Position numbers and translations under genes: made by a program. From positions 1 through 40,563 of the IMG/VR virus record IMGVR_UViG_3300025769_000280: a stretch of DNA of 40,563 nt; one strand, written 5' to 3'. Shown here piece after piece: positions 22,965-35,400 of this stretch; position 1 is the stretch's first letter; each line of letters begins with the position of its first letter. The notes beneath the pieces were generated by a model. The model did not search any database. It worked only from the letters and a program-made list of their open reading frames with translations, and had not been told where the DNA came from. The DNA is from a virus.

Positions 22965-25900
22965 ATGGCTGCTAGTACAAGACAATCAAACTTATTTGCT
23001 GCTGAAGATTGGAAGAAAGTCTACGAGACCTTCCGTGAAGCAGACTTTCAGAGTTACGATTATGAAACCATTCGTAAGAGTATGGTTGACTATTTGCGTA
23101 ATTATTACCCAGAAGATTTCAACGACTTTATTGAATCAAGTGAATATATTGCACTGATTGATCTGATTGCATTTCTGGGGCAAAGCCTTAGTTTCCGTGC
23201 AGACTTGAACGCTCGTGAAAACTTCCTAGAAACAGCAGAACGCAGAGACAGCATCTTACGCTTGGCTCGCATGCTTAACTATTATCCAAAGCGTCAGCAG
23301 ATTGCCAGAGGCTTGCTTAAAGTTGCCAGTGTAGAAACAACAGAAGCAATTAGTGATGCAAATGGAAACAGCCTACGTGACACAGAAATTGTCTGGGGCG
23401 ATCCAACTAACAGTGACTTCCTGGAGCAATTTACTACTGTGCTTAATGCAAGTATGGTAAACACACAACAGTTTGGGAATCCAGGTTTAAAAACAACAGT
23501 TGGTGGTATTAATATTGAAGAATATCAGCTAAAACTAAATCCTGGCACTGTTCCGATCTATGATTTTAAAACCACAGTTGGCACACAAAATCTAGACTTT
23601 GAACTAGTCAAAGGCACTTACAGTGGCACAGACTATTTGTATGAAGTAGCACCACAACCTAGTAGTACAACAAACATTCTTTATCGCAATGATAACAGAG
23701 GCTTTGCTAGTGCTAACAACGGATTTTTCTTCTACTTCAAGCAAGGTAACTTGCAGAGTGCAGACTTTAGCATTGGCGAAAAACTACCTAACCGCACAGT
23801 GGAACTGGATGTCAACAATGTCGACAACAATGATGTTTGGTTGTATCAGTTAGATGATACCGGCAGAGAAACTACACGCTGGGATAAGGTGCCTGCTATT
23901 AGTGGCAACAACGTTATCTATAACAGTTTAAGTGCTAACAACAAAAACTTGTTTACAGTGCGCAGTCGTGCAAACGATCAGATCAGTTTAGTATTCGGTG
24001 ATGACGTTTTTTCAAACATTCCAACAGGCAACTTCCGTGTTTATTTCCGCACAGGCGCAGGTACTACATACAAGATTAGTCCAGATGAGATGCAGAACTT
24101 ACAACTTGTTATTCCGTATGTAAGTCACAGCAATCAGATTGAAAATCTAACTGTAGGATTAAGTTTACAAAGCACAGTAGCAAATGCTAGTGCTAGAGAG
24201 AACTTGCGTGACGTCAAACTAAAAGCACAGCAACAGTATTATACACAGGATCGTATGATCACAGGTGAGGATTATCAGATCCTTCCTTATACAAAGTTTA
24301 GTAATGTTATCAAGTCAAAAGCAATTAACAGAACTGCTAGTGGTATTAGCCGTTACTTGGATGTGCGCGATACAACAGGCAAGTATAGTAGCACAAACAT
24401 TGTTGCTGAGGATGGTATTATATATCGCACAGAAGATTTGCAACAATTCCAGTTTACTTTTATTACCGACAGTGACATTAGCAATACTATTAGTCAGCAG
24501 GTAGAAAAGAATATTCTTAAGAATGAAAGTTTACACTTTTATTTGAAAAACTATGGCGGTATTAGTGTTACAGGTTTAAATGCTAGTTGGAATTTAGCAA
24601 CGACTACCAGTGGATCAGTAACAGGTTACTTTAAAAATGATGTAAACAGTCCTCTTAAAATTGGTAGTTTTGCAACTAGTAATTTAAAATATGCCAAAGT
24701 TGGATCATTACTAAAGTTTACTGCACCTAGTGGCAAAGTATTTGATATTAATAATAACTTAATTGATGGTGTTAGTGGTACAATTAATACTCGTGATTAT
24801 ATTTGGGCAAGTATTAGTGCAGTAGTAACAGATGGAACTAACCAAGGTGTTGGTAATTTAGAAACAGGTGTAGGCCCAGTGACGCTTACTGAAGTAATTC
24901 CGCAAGATGCAGTTTTAGATCAAGTTATTGCTCCTTGGAATACCACTATTTCAAGCACAGTAAGAAACAGTATTATTCAAGCAATCGGTGATTTTAAAAC
25001 TTTTGGTTTGCGCTATGACAGAGATACACAAGCCTGGGCTATTATTGATGCACTAGATTTAAATCAAGCAACTACATTTAGTTTAGCATATGCTGGTAAT
25101 ACTAGTAATACAAACTTGGACAACAGTTGGTTCTTTAAGTTTACAAATGATGGTTCAACTTATACTGCGAACTTCCGCAGCACAAGTTATGTATTTGAAA
25201 GTAAACTAGAGACACGTTTTTACTTTGACAATGATTTAAAAATCTTTGATCCGCGCACTGGCAAAACTATTAAAGATAAGATTAACATTTTAAAAGTTAA
25301 TGCACTACCTGACAGTGTAAGCAGTTTAGCAGTTGACTATGCAATGCAGATTGATGATGTTATCACAGAAACAGATGGTTATACACTAACAAACAGAATT
25401 AAAGTTACATTCCCTGATATTGACAGTGACGGCGTTGTTGATAATCCAGAAGTGTTTGATATTGTTGTTGCACCCGATACAAATGCAGTAACCAAAGTTG
25501 TGTTTTATCAGACTAGCACAAGCACAGGCGGCTACCTAACATATACTCCTGTTGCAACTACCAGTATTGAACAACGCTATACTACACAAGCAGCAATCAA
25601 TGAGGTTATTGCACAGTTTGCAAGTGGACAAGTATTCTATGCAATCACAGATGATAAGTTTTTCATTCTAAGTGTAGATGGTGCTAATGTAAAAAGCATA
25701 GCACAAACCACTGATTATGTCAAGCGTACCGGACGCAGTGATTTACTATTCCAGTATACACACAACAGTCCAAACAACAGACGTATTGATCCAAGTCCAA
25801 GTAACATTGTAGACTTGTTCTTGCTAACAAGCCAGTATGACACAGATTATAGAAACTATGTAACAGATATCACAGGCAGCATTGCTAAACCAACCAAGCC

Positions 25901-26495
25901 AACTACAAATGATTTGCGTGATCAGTTTGGTAGTTTAGAACAATATAAAAGTGTAAGTGATACGATTATCTTTAACAGTATTAGTTACAGACCACTATTT
26001 GGCGACAAGGCAGACGAAGAATTGCAAGCAACATTTAAAGTAGTTAAAAATACAAGCACACTAGTAAGTGACAGTGAAATTAAAGAACGTGTAGTGGCAG
26101 CAATCAACAGTTATTTTGCTGTTGAAAACTGGGACTTTGGTGATAGTTTTTACTTCAGTGAAATTGCTGCTTATTTGTATAGTACGCTGAGTCCAGATGT
26201 GCTCAGTGTTGTTATTGTTCCTAAACTTGCAACCAGTAACTTTGGTAGTTTGTTCCAGATTCAAAGTCAGCGAGATGAAATATTAATTAGCGCAGCAACA
26301 GTTAATGACATTGAAGTTATTGATGTTATTACTGCAAACAGTTTGCAAGCAACAGGTAATGTTGTTAACACAACAACTACAAATCTTGCAGCAGAAAGTG
26401 CCAGTGCAAACAGTTCTAGCACCGCAGTAAATACAGCAACGAACACAGTTACAACTACAACTACAAGTAGTAGCAGCGGAGGATATAGTTACTAA
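22965..26495 (+). CDS. 6: Baseplate wedge protein gp6-like (enlarged)
   Basis: A 1176-aa protein. The N-terminal 120 residues (YDYETIRKSMVDYLRNYYPE, FIESSEYIALIDLIAFLGQSLSF, RADLNARENFLETAERRDSI, LNYYPKRQQIARG) are the typical start of gp6/gpJ wedge proteins. A C-terminal domain (about 980-1110), with SDSEIKERVVAAINSYF, YFSEIAAYLYSTLSPDV and SVVIVPKL, also matches gp6. T4 gp6 has 660 residues; the extra middle (about 430-930) holds beta-rich insertions. The last ~50 residues are a Ser/Thr/Asn-rich tail that looks disordered. gp6 forms the inner ring joining the wedges and triggers sheath contraction. Its stop shares one base with the next start (TAATG). Confidence 0.94.
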   Translation: MAASTRQSNLFAAEDWKKVYETFREADFQSYDYETIRKSMVDYLRNYYPEDFNDFIESSEYIALIDLIAFLGQSLSFRADLNARENFLETAERRDSILRLARMLNYYPKRQQIARGLLKVASVETTEAISDANGNSLRDTEIVWGDPTNSDFLEQFTTVLNASMVNTQQFGNPGLKTTVGGINIEEYQLKLNPGTVPIYDFKTTVGTQNLDFELVKGTYSGTDYLYEVAPQPSSTTNILYRNDNRGFASANNGFFFYFKQGNLQSADFSIGEKLPNRTVELDVNNVDNNDVWLYQLDDTGRETTRWDKVPAISGNNVIYNSLSANNKNLFTVRSRANDQISLVFGDDVFSNIPTGNFRVYFRTGAGTTYKISPDEMQNLQLVIPYVSHSNQIENLTVGLSLQSTVANASARENLRDVKLKAQQQYYTQDRMITGEDYQILPYTKFSNVIKSKAINRTASGISRYLDVRDTTGKYSSTNIVAEDGIIYRTEDLQQFQFTFITDSDISNTISQQVEKNILKNESLHFYLKNYGGISVTGLNASWNLATTTSGSVTGYFKNDVNSPLKIGSFATSNLKYAKVGSLLKFTAPSGKVFDINNNLIDGVSGTINTRDYIWASISAVVTDGTNQGVGNLETGVGPVTLTEVIPQDAVLDQVIAPWNTTISSTVRNSIIQAIGDFKTFGLRYDRDTQAWAIIDALDLNQATTFSLAYAGNTSNTNLDNSWFFKFTNDGSTYTANFRSTSYVFESKLETRFYFDNDLKIFDPRTGKTIKDKINILKVNALPDSVSSLAVDYAMQIDDVITETDGYTLTNRIKVTFPDIDSDGVVDNPEVFDIVVAPDTNAVTKVVFYQTSTSTGGYLTYTPVATTSIEQRYTTQAAINEVIAQFASGQVFYAITDDKFFILSVDGANVKSIAQTTDYVKRTGRSDLLFQYTHNSPNNRRIDPSPSNIVDLFLLTSQYDTDYRNYVTDITGSIAKPTKPTTNDLRDQFGSLEQYKSVSDTIIFNSISYRPLFGDKADEELQATFKVVKNTSTLVSDSEIKERVVAAINSYFAVENWDFGDSFYFSEIAAYLYSTLSPDVLSVVIVPKLATSNFGSLFQIQSQRDEILISAATVNDIEVIDVITANSLQATGNVVNTTTTNLAAESASANSSSTAVNTATNTVTTTTTSSSSGGYSY

Positions 26496-29400
26496 TGGCA
26501 CTTCGTAAAAGTCAAGTACTGTTACCTGATGTATTCCAAACGGTAAAAAATAACAAGTTCTTAAATGCTACTGTTGATCAGTTAATTAGTGAACCTAATT
26601 CTCAGCGTGTAAACAGTTTTATTGGACGTAAGTTTGCTCCTAACTTTACAGTGGGTGACAGTTATGTACAAGAAATTGACACAGACAGACAAAACTATCA
26701 GTTAGAGCCTGCAGTGGTATATCGCAGTCCTAATAAACAGATTGAAAGTTTAACCGGTTATATTGATTTTATTAATAGACTGAAATATAACAATGTTAAT
26801 GTTAATACACACAGCGACTTGTTCGATCAAGAATACTACAACTACAGTGGCTTTGTTGATTTAGATAAATTGGTTAATTATGGCGAATACTTCTGGTTGC
26901 CTGCAGGCCCTAACAGCGTACAAGTGTTCAACAGCACAGTTGATAATGAGCGAGATTTTACAATAACACGCCGCATTGTAGCAAGTGTAGATGAATATAG
27001 TATTGATGGAAGTGACAATGCTAACCCAACTATTACACTTGCAAGAGGCGGCAGTTATACATTTGCTGTGCAGCAAACAGGCGTACCTTTTTGGATCCAA
27101 ACTGAAATTGGTATTGGCGGTATTAGCAGTTATGGTTCAAACATTAGCACTCGTGAAATACTGGGCGTCACTAACAACGGTGACGACAACGGCACAATTA
27201 CATTTAACGTTCCAGAAACAGATGCGCAAAACGATAAGATTAATGCAACGCAAGCAGCAAATCCAGATTTTGCTACAACGCTGACCTACAAACAAATACA
27301 CAATGTTCCTTATAGTGCATTTATTGCAGAGCATGGCGGGATTGATGTACAAACAGAAATTGATGGCAAAAGTCTAGTATTTGTCAATTTAACAACAGAT
27401 TCAACAGCATGGGATGCAGGCCAGCCATATGATGGTTACGGATTTGACGATCCCGACAATCCATGGGATGAGACAACTACACTTCCTATTGAGACACGCT
27501 ATGATGTATATGACATTGCAGTTAACAATATTGGCGGCGTGGATACAATTCAACTTACTCGCAGTGCAGACTGGCCTGCAGAACAAAAAGTAAAAATTAA
27601 GCAAGGCGATGCATACGGTAACAGAGAGTTTTACAAAGATGCAAGTGGTTATCCTGAACTTATACAGCCATACACTGCTGGACTAGACACACTTTACTAC
27701 CAGGACGGTGTTAATGCAAATCAGTTTGGTAAAATTCAACTGGTTGATGTTGACGTAGTTCCAGCAATTGACGTTGAAAATGATATACTAGGCAAACAAA
27801 CTTTTACCAGTGCTAACGGTGTTAAGTTTACTAATGGACTTAAAGTAGAATTTAACAGCGACATTACACCAAGCACTTATGCAGGCAGAGAATATTTTGT
27901 TGAAGGTGTAGGGCAACCTCAGGGTATTACACTTACTCCTGTAGATGAAATGCTTACTCCGGAAACTTATACTAACAGTACCAGTGACGGATTTGATACT
28001 GTAGCATATGATGCAGGCGGCTGGGATGGCACATTGAATGCTCCAATAGATCAAGATTACATTGTTATCAATCGCAGTAGTCCAGACAAAAATGCTTGGA
28101 GTCGAGGCAACCGTTGGTTCCACAGAGAAGTTATCGAAGCAACTGCAACCTATAACAGCTTCACTGCAGATATTGATGATGCTGCAAGAGCAAAGCGTCC
28201 TATCGTTGAATTCCACAGTGGATTAGAACTGTTTAACATGGGCACAAGCAGTGTTACACCAGTAACAGTTGTTGACACAACTCAAACAGATGCACTAAGC
28301 AATGTTAATGGCACACTGGGATACTTTGCTGATGGTATTGAATTGCAGCAAGATAACACAATTATCTTTAGTGCAGACACAGATGCAGATGTTAGAAACA
28401 AGATTTATCGTGTAGACTTAATTGACCAAGACAGCGATGCAAATACAGATGAGATTATTAACCTAGTTGCTATAGGCACAGTTGTTGATGGTAACTGTGT
28501 ATTAAGCACACTGGGTGCAAATAACCAAGGCAAGCAATATTGGTTAAATGGCACTACTTGGACTGCAGCACAGCAAAAGACTGCGCTTAATCAAGACCCA
28601 TTGTTCGCAGTATATGATCCAGATCATGTAAGTTTTGCAGATGAAACAAAATATCCAAGTAGTAACTTTGTTGGCAGTAAGTTGTTTAGTTACAAGCGTA
28701 ACAACAATGCAAGCCCAGACACAGTTCTAAACTTTGGACTAACATACAAAAACTTTAACACACTAGGCGACATTGTTTTTGATAATAACTTTGACAGTGA
28801 CCGGTTCCAATATACAAAGAGCAGTGGTAACACCAGTGTAATTGTACGCAGCGGGCACACGCATCAGTTTGATCGCAGTGGTCTTAGAAGCCTATTAAAT
28901 GGCTGGACTAAAACTGTTGAATCTAGTACACAGTATCAGATTGTAAGTTATGATGTAAACAGCGAACTTTATAGTTTTGAAATTGGTGCAAGTGTTGACA
29001 CAACTAAAATTAGACAACCTCTGCAAGTATTTGTTAACGGCAAGTTTAAATATCCTAGTGAATATACACACCTCATCCAAAGTGACAGAGAGTATGTTGT
29101 ATTCACAACTGCTCTTGCTGTAAATGATGTTGTTACTATCAAGTTTGTTAGTAACACAAAAGCACTAAACAGTTTTTACGAAGTTCCAGACAACCTAGAG
29201 CGTAACGCAGGTAACGCAACGTTTGGCACACTAACACTGGGACAGATGCGTAATCACACTGTTGAAATTAGTCAGCAAATTAAAACATTTGCAGGTGTTG
29301 CTCCGGGCAAGAGTAATATCCGTGATGTAAACTACAGAGCATATCCAGGTAATATTCTACAGCATAGTGCAGGCATGATATTGCCTATATATACACTAAC

Positions 29401-32400
29401 TAACAAAACAGCAAATACAATTGACAGTATCAAGTATGTTAAAAATGAATATACTAAATTTAAAAACAAGTTTATTGACAACATTGATAAACTAGATTTA
29501 GATTTAACTAATCCTAGCAAGTGTGTGGATGATATTTTAACACACATGGCAGGAAAGAAAACCAGTGCGTTTCCTTTCTACTACAGTGACATGTTACCAT
29601 GGGGCACACAGAAATCACAACTAGTTTATACTATTGATGATGCTACAGAAACAGAATTTGAATTTAACACACAGTTTGATCTAACTGCTATTAGTAACCA
29701 AGGCGTACTAGTTTATCACACACCTGTTAGCACTGGTGTTGCCAACTTGCTAGTTGAAGGTAAGGATTATGCATTTGACACAGTAGAAGCAAAAGTAACA
29801 CTTACTGCAACTAATCTTGGTGTTGCAAGAATTGGATTGGCTGTTAATGATACAATTACTATTGTTGAATACACAGAAACAAACGGTAGTTTTGTTCCAC
29901 CAACTCCTACTAAGTTAGGATTGTGGTACAAGTTTATTCCTGCTATCTTTACAGATAATACCTATGCAACGCCTAAGACTGTTGTTGAAGGACATGATGG
30001 TAGTATTTGGGTTGGCTGGGGTGATATCAGAGACAACGTTTTACTAGAACTAGAAAAACGTATCTACAACAATATTAAGACACAGTACAACAAAGACCTG
30101 TTTGACTATGCAGAAGTTGTTCCTGGTTACTTCCGCAGCACACTGGATGATTTAAGTGAAGCAAATAATATTACTCGCAGTTACTATGGTGAGTGGGCAC
30201 TGCGCAACAAAGTTAAAACAGCACCTAACACAACAGTAGATCCTAACAATGGCTTTACCTGGAACTATCGCAACAGTGTTGAAAAAATAAATGGCACAAG
30301 AATCCCTGGTTACTGGCGTAGTATCTATCGTTGGTTTTATGATACAGATACACCACACACAACACCGTGGGAAATGCTAGGACTTAGTACAAAGCCAAAT
30401 TGGTGGGATCAGCGTTACGGTGTAGCACCTTATACACAAGGTAACACTGTGCTTTGGGAAGATTTGCGTGATGGTAAACTGTACAGTGATGCAACAAGTA
30501 CTGCATATACAACTGACACAAAACGCCAACGTCCAAACTTACTAAGTATTATTCCAGTTGATGCACAAGGCAACTTGAAGCCACCTAGAGACTTCCTAGT
30601 ACAAGACGCAAATCAAACAAATGTTGACGGCGACTGGGTATACAGTGATGGTAGTCCTGCAGAGACAGCATGGAGACGTAGCAGTGAATATCCTTTTGTG
30701 CTACAGATTCTCGCTGCAACAATTAAACCTGCAAAGTATGGCACACTGATGTTTGATACTAATATGTATGAAAACAATGCACAGTACGATCAAATATTGC
30801 AAAAGAATAAGAGTTACAGACCAGGAATTGCTGACTATCAGATGCATGGACAGAGTGATGGCAACAATGGTATAGTTAGAGTTGAAGGTTATAACCAATT
30901 TATCAGTGAGTATACTAGATTTGGTGGATATAGTGTTGACGATGCTATTACAAAAATCAACAACCTAGAACTAAACCTTTGCTATGGAATGGCTGGCTTT
31001 ACAGATAAGAAGTTTCTTAAAGTTGTTGCAGAGAGTGTAACACCTAGCAGCCAAAGTGAAAACATCTTTATCCCTGATGAAGATTTAAGCATCTTTACTA
31101 AAAAGAGTTTGCCACTGGAGCGTGTAGTATATAGTGGTGTGCAGATTATTCAACGCAGCGGTGGATATGAAATACAGGGCTACGACATCGAGAATCCATT
31201 CTTTAAGATTGTTCCTAGTGTTAGTGCAAATCAGCCCAAAGAGATTCGCGTAGGTGAGACTGTACTGTTTGAATATACAGACTTTGAAAACAAGATTATT
31301 AATATACCATATGGCACAGTTATTCAAAGCAAGCAGCAGGTATTTGACTTCTTGGTTGCTTACCAAAGATATCTACTGAGTCGCGGCTTTGTGTTTGATG
31401 GCACAACTGGTGTTGGTGAAAAGAATGACTTTGTAACTGCTGGCGCAGAGTTTGCTTTCTGGACAGAACAAAAGTGGAGTGAAGGCAGCGTTGTTGTACT
31501 GAGTCCATATTATGATACATTGGTCGTTAACAGAACATTTGCTACAGTGGATGATCTTACCAAAACTGGTGCGCTAAAAGATGCAAACAACGCTATACTA
31601 AATCCCAAGTATTATGATATAAGCAGAACTGACAATAGTGTTGAAATACGCATTGACACAGAAAATACAAACTTGTATGCAGCACAGTTGGATCCTGTAC
31701 AGCATGAGCATGTGCTTGTGTTTAACAACACCACCATTTTTAACGACATTATATATCAGCCTGCGCTTGGTAACAGACACAGCAGACTTAAACTAATTGG
31801 TACTAAAAGTGGCGACTGGAATGGCACACTACACGCACCTGGATTCTTTATTAATGATGATGTTATTGCTATTTGGCAACAATATGATGATTACAAAAAA
31901 GGCGACATTGTAAGTTTCAAAAACAAAACCTATGTTGCAAAATACAACATTGATGGAAGCAGTGTATTCAAGTTTGATGACTGGACACTGGCAGACAACA
32001 TTCAAACAGGACTTGTTAAAAACCTTGCTAATAAAGCAGGACAGTTTAAAAACTTCTTTGAGCTTGACAATTTGAATCTTGAAGATGGCGTTGACAAACT
32101 AGGCAAAGGTATTATCGGATTTAATGAAAAAAGTTATCTTGCAGGCCTAGGACTGGATGACGTTAGTCAAGTTAAGTTCTACCAGGGTATGCTAAAGCAA
32201 AAAGGTACTGGTGCAGCAATCAACAAACTTATTGATGCAGAACTTACTAACTTGGATCAAAGCATTGACTACTTTGAAGAGTGGGCATTCCGTGTTGGCG
32301 AGTATGGCAGTATTGACAGTAACCAAGTTATTGAAACAATTATTCCAGAACAGGAAGCAACTAACAACCCATTTGTATTGCATTTCCATGCAGATGGTGA

Positions 32401-35400
32401 ACTGCCTGGTGGCACCGACGTTGGACACTATCATGTACAAAGTAAAGATTTATACAAAACTCCTAACAACTATACAGGCAATGTATTTGCAGCAAGAGAT
32501 GCAAACAGCCTAACATTAAATGATTTAGACAGTGCAGGGTATGCAAGACTGGATGATGTTGACTTTACAGTGTTTAGCGGTGATGAACTAGAAGCACTAA
32601 GTTCACGTATTAGCGAACTTGGCAAAGGCAAAAAGATTTGGGTTGCTACAGATAACACAAACACCTGGGGCATGCGCCGTATCGACGAAACACTGAGCAC
32701 AATTATCAGTGTTGAGAGCGCAACCAATGGTTACTTGATTTACACAACAGATGTTAATCACGGACTTGTAGAAGATGACTATGTAATTGTTCGTGCAGCA
32801 CAGCCAATTGGCAAAGTTGCAAAGATTGCAGGAGTTCCTAGTCCAAATAAATTTGTAGTTGTAGACGCTACTACCGAAGCAGACATACAAGATGTGCGTA
32901 TTCCTATGTACAAACTTAGCAGTGTGCGTTTTGCACAGCCAAGCGATTTAAGCACATACACACCTGTAAGTGGCTGGGACAACAAAGAGCTTGTGTGGAT
33001 TGACGCAGACAATGATGGCGATTGGAAAGTATTACAAAATGCTCGTCCGTGGACAACAACTGGTGTTAAAGAAGCAAGCCCGATTAATGCAGATGATTTA
33101 TATGGTAGCAGCATTGCTATTAATAGTAGTAGTACCATAGCACTTGTAGGTGCTCCTGCTAATGGTAGCGGCACAGTTGTTCCTTATGTTCGCAGCGAAG
33201 GCGGCACACTTGTTGAAGCAAACAACATTAGTAGTGCAACCATTGGCGACAGTTTGGATAGTTTTGGTGCTAGTCTAGCAGTTGCTACAGACTATGCTAT
33301 CATTGGCGCACCAGATACACAAAGCGGTGTTGGTGCAGCGTTCCTTTACTACATTGATAGCGCCGGCACATTTAATCGCAGACCTGCTATTCGTCCAAGC
33401 ACACTTAGTAGCAGTCACTTGTTTGCTACTAGTATGGCAATGAGTGGCGATGGTAGATATTTGTTTATTGGTGCACCAGGCGATAATAGATTTTATGTTT
33501 ACACACTTATTGAATTAGACACAGCAAGCGAGAGAGCATTTACTATTACAACCACTGGTGGAGCAACCTATACACTGGACTTTACACCCATTGATCTTAA
33601 TGCACTTAATGTTGTAGATGAAAATGGCAAAGTATATTTGCCAACAAAAGACTTTACACTAAGTGGTGCTGACATAACATTTACAAGCACACCTGCAAGC
33701 AGTTTGCAGATTGTTGTAAGACAGCAGGATTACTTTAAAGAGATTGGTAGTTATACAGCAGGCAGCGGTGACTTTGGACACAGTATTGATTGTGATCACT
33801 TGGGCAAGCGAGTTATTGTTGGTGCACCTAATGCAACTATCGACAGCAAAGCAAACAGCGGTGAAGCATATCTTTATGCACAGTATGCTGAAAAGTTCAT
33901 TGCAGATGGCACAACAAAAGCGTATACAACAACTAACACACTGCAAACAAAAATATATGTTGAAGTAAATGGTGTACTACAAATTGAAACAGATAACCCA
34001 GATGTCCCAACAGACAATGATGGATCAACTGACGGATATTACACACGTTCAAGTAATACTATTACTTTCAAATATACACCTACTGCTGGTGACATAATCC
34101 AGGTATACACAGGCACATTTACACAGATGCAACAGATTGATCAGTTGGATCTAGATGATGAAACAACTGGCGAAGAGCAGTTTGGTATTAGCGTTAGCAT
34201 TGATACTAAAGGTAGCATAATTGCTATTGGATCACCTGGTGAAGATGAAACAAATCCTAACACAGGCAGTGTGTTCATTCTACAGGACGCAGGCAAAAAC
34301 TATGCTAGTGTTACTAGTAAAGAAGGTAGCAGTTACAGTGTCACCTCAGGACACACACTGTTTATTGATGACCGTGAAGTAACCGTTAGTTCAACAAGCA
34401 GTGACGCAGCAGATTTAGCACAGGACATTGTTGATGCAGCTATCCCTGGCGTAACTGCAAGCAAGAACAGTAGTGATCAACTTGTTATTACAACAACTAA
34501 CACAGAACTTTACAATAAACTAAGTGTAATGCCAGGCACAGGAAATAGTTTCCAGACTGGTGCAATTGTTGATCCGTTTAAACTTACACAAAAGATCAGT
34601 CATCCACAAGCATTTGAAAATGAAAACTTTGGACAAACTGTAGCATTTGACAAGCATGTGCATGTTGGCACAAGTCAATACAGTGACACACGCAACCTTG
34701 TAATTGCAAGTGATAGAGCAAGCACACTGCTACCAACAGGTTTTGACATTGAGACAAACACTAACAGTGAAGATTATTTGAGTGCAACAACAACATTTGA
34801 TGAAAGTGGCACAACATTCACAGACAGGCGCACACAAAGTGGTGCAGTATATGTGTATGAACTGTTAAACTCAAATACACCAACACTTGCTAATCCAAGT
34901 AAGATGGTGTTTGGACAGCAACTCAAGAGCACAAACATACTTGAACTGGATCAGTTTGGTAGTGCAGTTGCATACAGTGACAACAGAATATATGTTGGTG
35001 CTCCTAATGATGTCACAAGTACAACTCCTGATATCAATTGGACTAACATTGCTACTGATATACTTGCTATTGCAGTTGGATTAACTAGGAATCTTAGTCC
35101 GGTTGCTAATGCCGTAAGCAATGGATTTGCTAACGCAGACTTTGACGAAGATGGCAGTATTGGTGCAGATGATGCACTTGATGCAACTAAATTTGGAGCT
35201 GGCGTTTTAGCAGCAGGTACTGAACTAAATCGTATTAACAATTATTTTATACCGGCACTAAAAGCTGCATACCTTTTAAATCCCTCCACTTACAGTCAAT
35301 ACTTTGATGCTATTGAGTATAACGGCAGTGTATATGAGTTTAACAACAATGCAAGAGCGGGTAGTTGGAACGTATTGCGCAGTGAAGGCACAAGAGTTGA

